Source: Muribaculaceae bacterium Isolate-013 (NCI)
Lineage (GTDB): Bacteria > Bacteroidota > Bacteroidia > Bacteroidales > Muribaculaceae
Length of the DNA: 35,925 nucleotides
Reading direction: 5' to 3'
Assembly (NCBI GenBank): GCA_004102785.1
Contig: SCEJ01000033.1
Span: 1 to 35,925 of the forward strand
In this document: one piece after another, positions 32,253-35,925 of the stretch
Layout: every line of letters begins with the position of its first letter
Position numbering within the stretch: the stretch's first letter is position 1
The notes under the pieces: generated by a model
The model's database searches: none
Seen by the model: the letters and a program-made list of their open reading frames with translations, nothing else
Told to the model about the DNA's origin: nothing
Translations under genes and position numbers: made by a program

Positions 32253-32260
32253 CAAAGATA
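32253..32260 (-). promoter_or_regulatory. Predicted -7 box for the rhomboid operon
   Basis: The minus strand reads TATCTTTG, an exact TAnnTTTG match, 52 nt upstream of the ATG at 32200. No TTTG is seen at the -33 position. It is divergent from the L25 promoter. Confidence 0.6.
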
Positions 32261-32331
32261 ACAATTCCGATTTATACGAGGTTGTATTTCGCCCGAATAA
32301 TGTAATGGGTTTTGATGTTTTTAACAAAATA

Positions 32332-32363
32332 TTTGGCGGTGAGAAGAAAAATCACTACCTTTG
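32332..32363 (+). promoter_or_regulatory. Promoter of the L25 gene
   Basis: TTTG at 32332-32335 and TACCTTTG at 32356-32363 are separated by 20 nt, an exact match to the Bacteroidetes consensus. The leader of about 78 nt contains a short hairpin (32380-32386 with 32391-32397, loop AAGT). Confidence 0.8.
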
Positions 32364-32447
32364 CGGTCGCAAAATCCATGGGCGGCAAGTGTCGCCCCGT
32401 GTGATGGGAAAATTAATTATTAATTTTTGAGTAACACATTATTTAAA

Positions 32448-33110
32448 ATGAAAACTTTCCAGCTCAGCGCCGAACCCCGTACAGATCTCGGTAAGAAGGC
32501 AGCCCAGGCTCTCCGCGAAGAGGGCAAAATCCCCGCAGTGCTCAACGGCGGCGAAATCATCGAACTCCCCTTCACCGGCACTCTCAAGCCCGGTGAGAAA
32601 CTCGTTGAAATCGAGAACGGCCGCGGTATGATCACCACCGACCTCACCGTTACCAACGACAGCGTGCGCAAGCTCATCTATACCCCCGACATCTTCGCGG
32701 TGGAACTCGAATACAACGGCGAGAAGAAAATGGCAGTGCTCCGCGAGGTGCAGTACCACCCCGTGAAAGACACCATCCTCCACATGGACTTCCTCGAAGT
32801 TTCCGAGAAGAAACCCGTGGTTATCGCCGTTCCCGTGAAGCTCGAAGGCCACGCCGAAGGTGTTAAGGCCGGTGGTAAACTCACCCTCTCGATGAAGAAG
32901 GTGAAAGTCAAAGCCCTCTACACAGAAATTCCCGAACGCCTGGTTATCAATGTCGATCACCTTGGCCTCGGCAAGACTCTCCAGGTCGGCGACCTCAATT
33001 TCGAGGGTCTCGAACTGGTTACTCCCAAGGAAGCTGTGGTATGCGCCGTTCAGCTCACCCGTGCCGCCCGTGGCGCACAGGCTGCTGCCGAGGCTGCTGC
33101 CAAGAAATAA
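32448..33110 (+). CDS. rplY: Ribosomal protein L25 (general stress protein Ctc type)
   Basis: A 220-residue 5S rRNA-binding protein of the large ribosomal subunit. The ATG at 32448 (MKTFQLSAEPRTDLGKKAA) is the family start; an upstream TTG in frame is not needed. The N-terminal domain has GKIPAVLNGG and LREVQYHPVKD, followed by HMDFLEV. The C-terminal TL5/Ctc domain has VPVKLEGHAEGVKAGG and ends in an Ala-rich tail. This is the long, two-domain form usual in Bacteroidetes. Codon choice is strongly biased (frequent CTC, GGC and AAG/AAA), consistent with high expression. A terminator follows, separating it from pth. Confidence 0.96.
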   Translation: MKTFQLSAEPRTDLGKKAAQALREEGKIPAVLNGGEIIELPFTGTLKPGEKLVEIENGRGMITTDLTVTNDSVRKLIYTPDIFAVELEYNGEKKMAVLREVQYHPVKDTILHMDFLEVSEKKPVVIAVPVKLEGHAEGVKAGGKLTLSMKKVKVKALYTEIPERLVINVDHLGLGKTLQVGDLNFEGLELVTPKEAVVCAVQLTRAARGAQAAAEAAAKK

Positions 33111-33183
33111 TCGGGAAGCATCCTGAATCCCCAGGTTATGCCGGAACATATCCCTGACCGGACCGGCTGACAGAAATTTTCCG

Positions 33184-33217
33184 GTAGCCGAGGCTATAAG
33201 TGTCTCGGCTACTGTTT
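33184..33217 (+). terminator. Terminator after the L25 gene
   Basis: GTAGCCGAGGC at 33184-33194 pairs with GTCTCGGCTAC at 33202-33212 (11 bases including one G-U), loop TATAAGT, followed by TGTTTTATC. pth should then have its own promoter in the next 45 nt; I see no exact -7 box there. Confidence 0.85.
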
Positions 33218-33263
33218 TATCTTTAGGTTCAGTATAAAATATTTTGAACAGTCACTTGTTGTA

Positions 33264-33827
33264 ATGAAGCATCTTATTGTAGGACTCGGAAATATAGGCG
33301 CCGAATATGATGGAACCCGCCATAACATCGGCTTCTGCATAGCTGACGCACTGGCGGATTCGCTCGGACTGAGCTTCTCCACCGGGCGCTACGGCGATGT
33401 GGCCCAGGGGCGCATAAAGAACCAGCAGGTTGTTATTCTCAAGCCATCCACATATATGAATCTTTCGGGCAATGCTGTGCGCTACTGGAAGGATAATGAG
33501 AAAATCGAGCTCAACGACATTCTGGTGCTTGTTGACGATATAGCGCTCCCTTTCGGAGCGATACGGCTCAAGCCGTCGGGAAGCGATGCCGGGCACAACG
33601 GCCTTAAGAATATCGCACAGATGCTCGGCACACAGGCTTATCCGCGGCTGCGGTTCGGCATCGGCAATGATTTTCCGCGCGGTTGCCAGATTGATTATGT
33701 GCTCGGACGCTTCAAAGCCCAGGAGCGCCAGGCTCTCGCAGAGCGTGTGGCGGTGGCTGTCGACGCCATAAAGACTGAAGTTCTCGCCGGGCTTCAGACC
33801 GCCATGTGTGATTTTAACAACAAATAG
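33264..33827 (+). CDS. pth: Peptidyl-tRNA hydrolase
   Basis: A 187-residue enzyme that frees tRNA from peptidyl-tRNA dropped by ribosomes. Family motifs are LIVGLGNIGAEYDGTRHNIGF at the N terminus (the catalytic His is in TRHNIGF), KPSTYMNLSG, VLVDDIALPFGAIRLKPSGSD-type sequence with the conserved Asp, and GHNGLKNIAQMLG. Length is normal. Its usual neighbour L25 lies directly upstream, a common bacterial pairing. The S4-domain gene follows 24 nt downstream. Confidence 0.97.
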   Translation: MKHLIVGLGNIGAEYDGTRHNIGFCIADALADSLGLSFSTGRYGDVAQGRIKNQQVVILKPSTYMNLSGNAVRYWKDNEKIELNDILVLVDDIALPFGAIRLKPSGSDAGHNGLKNIAQMLGTQAYPRLRFGIGNDFPRGCQIDYVLGRFKAQERQALAERVAVAVDAIKTEVLAGLQTAMCDFNNK

Positions 33828-33851
33828 TCTTCCCCCCCCACGTATACGGAA

Positions 33852-34349
33852 ATGAAAACAGAAGTCAGAGTGGATAAATGGCTATGGGCCATGCGTATAT
33901 TCAAAACCCGCACGGTGTCGACAGATTCCTGCAAGAAAGGGCGCGTGATGCTGCGTGTCGGAGGTGAAGGCCCCGAGGTTGTGGCCAAGCCGTCGAGGAT
34001 GATACATGTGGGTGATGTGGTTATGGTGCGCAAGCCTCCGGTCACATATTCATTCCGGGTGAAGGCTTTGACGGAGAACCGTCTCGGAGCCAGGCTCGTG
34101 CCGGAGTATATGGAGAATGTCACCACCCGCGACCAGCTTGACCTTCTTGATGTGGTGAAGATTTCCGGTTTCATTGACCGCCGCAAGGGGCTGGGACGTC
34201 CTACCAAGCGGGAGGCCCGCGAGCTCAACCGCTTTACGTCAGATATCTATTCTGATGCGGATTTTGCAGAGAGCGGCGACGATATGCCGCTGCCGTCAGG
34301 CCCGGGCGATTTATGGAACCTTGATTTCGATGAAGATGATTTCCGTTAA
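33852..34349 (+). CDS. S4-domain RNA-binding protein (Hsp15-like)
   Basis: A 165-residue protein. Residues about 6-65 are an S4 domain (VRVDKWLWAMRIFKTRT, then CKKGRVMLRV), the start being characteristic of Hsp15/HslR, which binds free 50S subunits carrying nascent chains. Residues 70-130 contain a basic extension (DRRKGLGRPTKREARELNRF), also as in Hsp15. The C-terminal 35 residues are acidic (SGDDMPLPS, DFDEDDFR) and longer than in E. coli. Its position behind pth fits a role in ribosome rescue. The 24-nt spacer contains a run of eight C (33832-33839). Confidence 0.92.
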   Translation: MKTEVRVDKWLWAMRIFKTRTVSTDSCKKGRVMLRVGGEGPEVVAKPSRMIHVGDVVMVRKPPVTYSFRVKALTENRLGARLVPEYMENVTTRDQLDLLDVVKISGFIDRRKGLGRPTKREARELNRFTSDIYSDADFAESGDDMPLPSGPGDLWNLDFDEDDFR

Positions 34350-34354
34350 ATCAC

Positions 34355-34399
34355 GCAGGAGGGTGTGTCAGTATTGAGCAATCTGACACACCCTCCTGC
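34355..34399. terminator. Bidirectional terminator between the S4 and DUF4136 genes
   Basis: A 17-base perfect stem (34355-34371 with 34383-34399) encloses an 11-base loop. It lies 5 nt after the plus-strand stop and 29 nt from the minus-strand stop of the convergent gene. Confidence 0.9.
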
Positions 34400-34428
34400 T
34401 GTTTAGTCTATATCGTAGATTCCCGCGA

Positions 34429-35037
34429 TTACTTGCGGTATTGCGGCAACAGCGGCACAGGGAATTTCGAGAACAGGGTCTGCACGGCCTGGGTAATGCC
34501 CTGGAGGTTCTGGTAGCCGTTGCCTCCTCCATTGATGATTGTAGCCACGGATGCTGAATAAAGGGGCACTTTTGTGTCGATGTTCACGAAGTCCATCGTC
34601 AGCACGCCTTCTTTATATATGCCGGTGATTACCTGCGCGTTGTTGTAGTAGGCCGGATTCCAGTAGGGGCCGTAGTTGTAGCGGGGCCACATGTAGTAGG
34701 GATAATACGGGCCATAATATGGATAGTAGCCCGGCTGCACCAGGGGTTCGGTCTGGAGTTCGCGCTGAGTGGTAACGGCGATGTTGATCAGCAGCGGCGA
34801 TGATTCACTCTCCTGGAATCCTCGCATGAGCATCTCCGAACGGATTGCCGCCGCGATATTGTAGTAGGTCACCATCTCCATGCCGGGAGGGAGTTTGCCC
34901 ATGCCGGGGGTGACGATGCGGAAAGTTTTGTACTCTGCCAGGTCGGCGTTGTTGTAAGTCTCGCTGTTTACGAGCTGATAAGGCGAACAGGCGGTCAGCA
35001 GGGCCGTTATTGCCAGGAAGCATAGAAACTTTTTCAT
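34429..35037 (-). CDS. DUF4136-type lipoprotein
   Basis: A 202-residue predicted lipoprotein with lipobox LTACS (Cys17). The pattern of an early YKTFRIV strand, a helix with AAAIRSEMLMRGFQES, LLINIAVTTQ and, near the end, GVLTMDFVNIDTKVPLYSASV fits the DUF4136 family. A Tyr/Pro-rich insert (about 103-131, GYYPYYGPYYPYY) sits in the middle. The role is unknown; family members are envelope lipoproteins. It lies 54 nt after the HAD gene on the same strand and is probably co-transcribed, as I see no -7 box in the gap. Confidence 0.87.
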   Translation of the reverse strand: MKKFLCFLAITALLTACSPYQLVNSETYNNADLAEYKTFRIVTPGMGKLPPGMEMVTYYNIAAAIRSEMLMRGFQESESSPLLINIAVTTQRELQTEPLVQPGYYPYYGPYYPYYMWPRYNYGPYWNPAYYNNAQVITGIYKEGVLTMDFVNIDTKVPLYSASVATIINGGGNGYQNLQGITQAVQTLFSKFPVPLLPQYRK

Positions 35038-35091
35038 GTCTGGGAAAATAAATAGTTTAATTTATAACGATTTATCTTCCGGAAAAGTTTC

Positions 35092-35727
35092 TTAGAGAAC
35101 CAGCAGATCTTCCCAGCGGAGCGATGCCAGCGAGTCGGTTACAAGATGAGCTTTGCCCATAAGCGATTCGGCGGTGTTGGTGGTTGACAATGCCACCAGG
35201 CGTGCCCCGGCCGAGCGCCCCGATTCAAGGCCCTGGAACGAATCCTCGAACACGATGCAGTCGGTCACCTCCACTCCGGCTTTTTCGGCGCCGCGGAGAT
35301 AAGGCTCGGGATGAGGCTTGGAGTTGGCTACGTCGGCGGCCGTGACTATTGCGTCGAAATGCGATGGAAAGCCGGGATGCTGGTTGAAAAGAAAGTCCAT
35401 CTTTTTGGTGTCGGAACTTGTTACAATCGCTGTTTTTACGCCGTGTGCGCGCAGCATGTCGACAAACTCCAGGGCTCCCGGAAATACGGGATACACTATT
35501 TCGTTCTCGAATTCGTGCAGCAGCCGGTCGATATCGTTGCGCACTTCGGGTTCCGGGAAATATGTTGTGAGAATATCGTTGAGTGTAGTGCCTTTTATGT
35601 CGTAAGCGAAAGTCGGAGAGGGCAAGTGGTGGTGTCTGCCAACTTCTGCCCAGAACTCAGTGTAGAGGGTCTCGCTGTCGATGAGCACACCGTCAAGGTC
35701 AAAAAGGGCTCCTTTTATCTGCTTCAT
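35092..35727 (-). CDS. HAD-superfamily phosphatase, beta-phosphoglucomutase-like
   Basis: A 211-residue cytoplasmic hydrolase. HAD motifs are FDLDGVLIDSE (motif I, with two catalytic Asp), TSS in AIVTSSDTKK (motif II), the Lys in NSKPHPEPYL (motif III) and FEDSFQGLESG (motif IV). A four-helix cap lies between motifs I and II, so this is subclass I, near beta-phosphoglucomutase and small sugar-phosphate phosphatases. The frame opens nine codons earlier with TTG, but the ATG at 35727 starts the canonical MKQIKGALFDLDG. Substrate cannot be predicted. Confidence 0.93.
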   Translation of the reverse strand: MKQIKGALFDLDGVLIDSETLYTEFWAEVGRHHHLPSPTFAYDIKGTTLNDILTTYFPEPEVRNDIDRLLHEFENEIVYPVFPGALEFVDMLRAHGVKTAIVTSSDTKKMDFLFNQHPGFPSHFDAIVTAADVANSKPHPEPYLRGAEKAGVEVTDCIVFEDSFQGLESGRSAGARLVALSTTNTAESLMGKAHLVTDSLASLRWEDLLVL

Positions 35728-35751
35728 AAAGTCATGTTCTGAATTAAAGTG

Positions 35752-35759
35752 CAAAATTA
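35752..35759 (-). promoter_or_regulatory. Predicted -7 box for the HAD-DUF4136 unit
   Basis: The minus strand reads TAATTTTG, an exact TAnnTTTG match, 25 nt upstream of the ATG at 35727. The nearest TTTG upstream is 25 nt away, longer than the usual 20, so support is partial. The TTG at 35754 lies inside this box and cannot be the start. Confidence 0.55.
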
Positions 35760-35839
35760 AGCAATTATAACATTTCTACTTGGCCAAAACCTGTTAAATT
35801 CCTGAGTTTGACAGTTTGATTTGTAACGCATAGATACAC

Positions 35840-35890
35840 AGGCGGTTGCCGCGATAGCAATGTAGCTATACGGCAACCGTCTGATTTTTT
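35840..35890 (+). terminator. Orphan plus-strand terminator-like hairpin
   Basis: A 12-base stem with one G-U pair (35840-35851 with 35871-35882), extended by an inner ATAGC/GCTAT stem, is followed by a run of six T. No plus-strand gene precedes it after 34349. It could end a small RNA, form a leader attenuator for a gene beyond the window, or be a remnant. Confidence 0.6.
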
Positions 35891-35925
35891 AACTTTACTT
35901 TAACACTTGCGTGCGAGGCGGTAGT

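Noticed and set aside
33218-33263. Possible -7 box for pth at TATTTTG
   Set aside because: It has one base too few to fit TAnnTTTG and no -33 partner, so I did not list it as a promoter.

Overview
The window looks like chromosomal DNA of a gut-type Bacteroidales bacterium, most like Muribaculaceae (inference). It is GC-rich, and several spacers carry the Bacteroidetes sigma-ABfr -7 box TAnnTTTG, sometimes with TTTG or TTG 20 nt upstream. It also has a SusC/SusD pair, lipoproteins with N-terminal Cys signals, and C-terminal tails resembling type IX secretion sorting domains. No rRNA, tRNA, CRISPR array or complete insertion sequence was seen.

Region 1 (about 1-12,170, minus strand) is a polysaccharide-utilisation locus, probably for fructan. 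In transcription order it holds SusC, SusD, a lipoprotein with an FN3 module and a DUF4960-like domain, a secreted single-domain DUF4960-like protein, a 719-residue protein with two interleaved DUF4960-like units, and a LamG-GH32 enzyme. The GH32 enzyme carries a truncated copy of the same domain at its C terminus. This run of four consecutive genes with related domains is the most unusual part of the window. The last gene looks chimeric: its signal peptide matches that of the 351-residue DUF4960-like gene almost base for base, its C terminus is a DUF4960-like fragment, and its GH32 nucleophile position reads Glu instead of Asp. It ends at a change in sequence character near the left window edge. 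Three hairpins sit in the long intercistronic spacers. No PUL regulator is visible.

Region 2 (12,309-16,063, minus) is a likely operon: dacB (PBP4-type), an acidic hypothetical protein overlapping it by 4 nt, rsmI and a coiled-coil lipoprotein. It starts at a well-formed promoter and ends at a strong hairpin. Region 3 (16,135-17,661, plus) holds a TetR-type regulator and fabG, closed by a bidirectional terminator. Region 4 (17,684-22,972, minus) holds a large secreted GH31 enzyme with a CBM26-like module, a Q-rich TM2 protein, smpB and a Yip1-like membrane protein.

Region 5 (23,054-27,188, plus) holds a long RelA/SpoT homologue with a degenerate hydrolase motif, a secreted esterase and a small lipoprotein. 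Region 6 (27,214-32,260, minus) holds an M3 peptidase lipoprotein with its own promoter, preceded by an operon of two rhomboid proteins and a membrane-anchored endonuclease/exonuclease/phosphatase-family protein. Region 7 (32,332-34,399, plus) holds ribosomal protein L25, peptidyl-tRNA hydrolase and an S4-domain protein. Region 8 (34,429-35,759, minus) holds a DUF4136 lipoprotein and a HAD phosphatase. A plus-strand terminator-like hairpin with no matching gene lies at the right edge.

Apart from region 1 the genes are mostly housekeeping or cell-envelope genes. All family assignments come from reading motifs and from memory; no database search was run.
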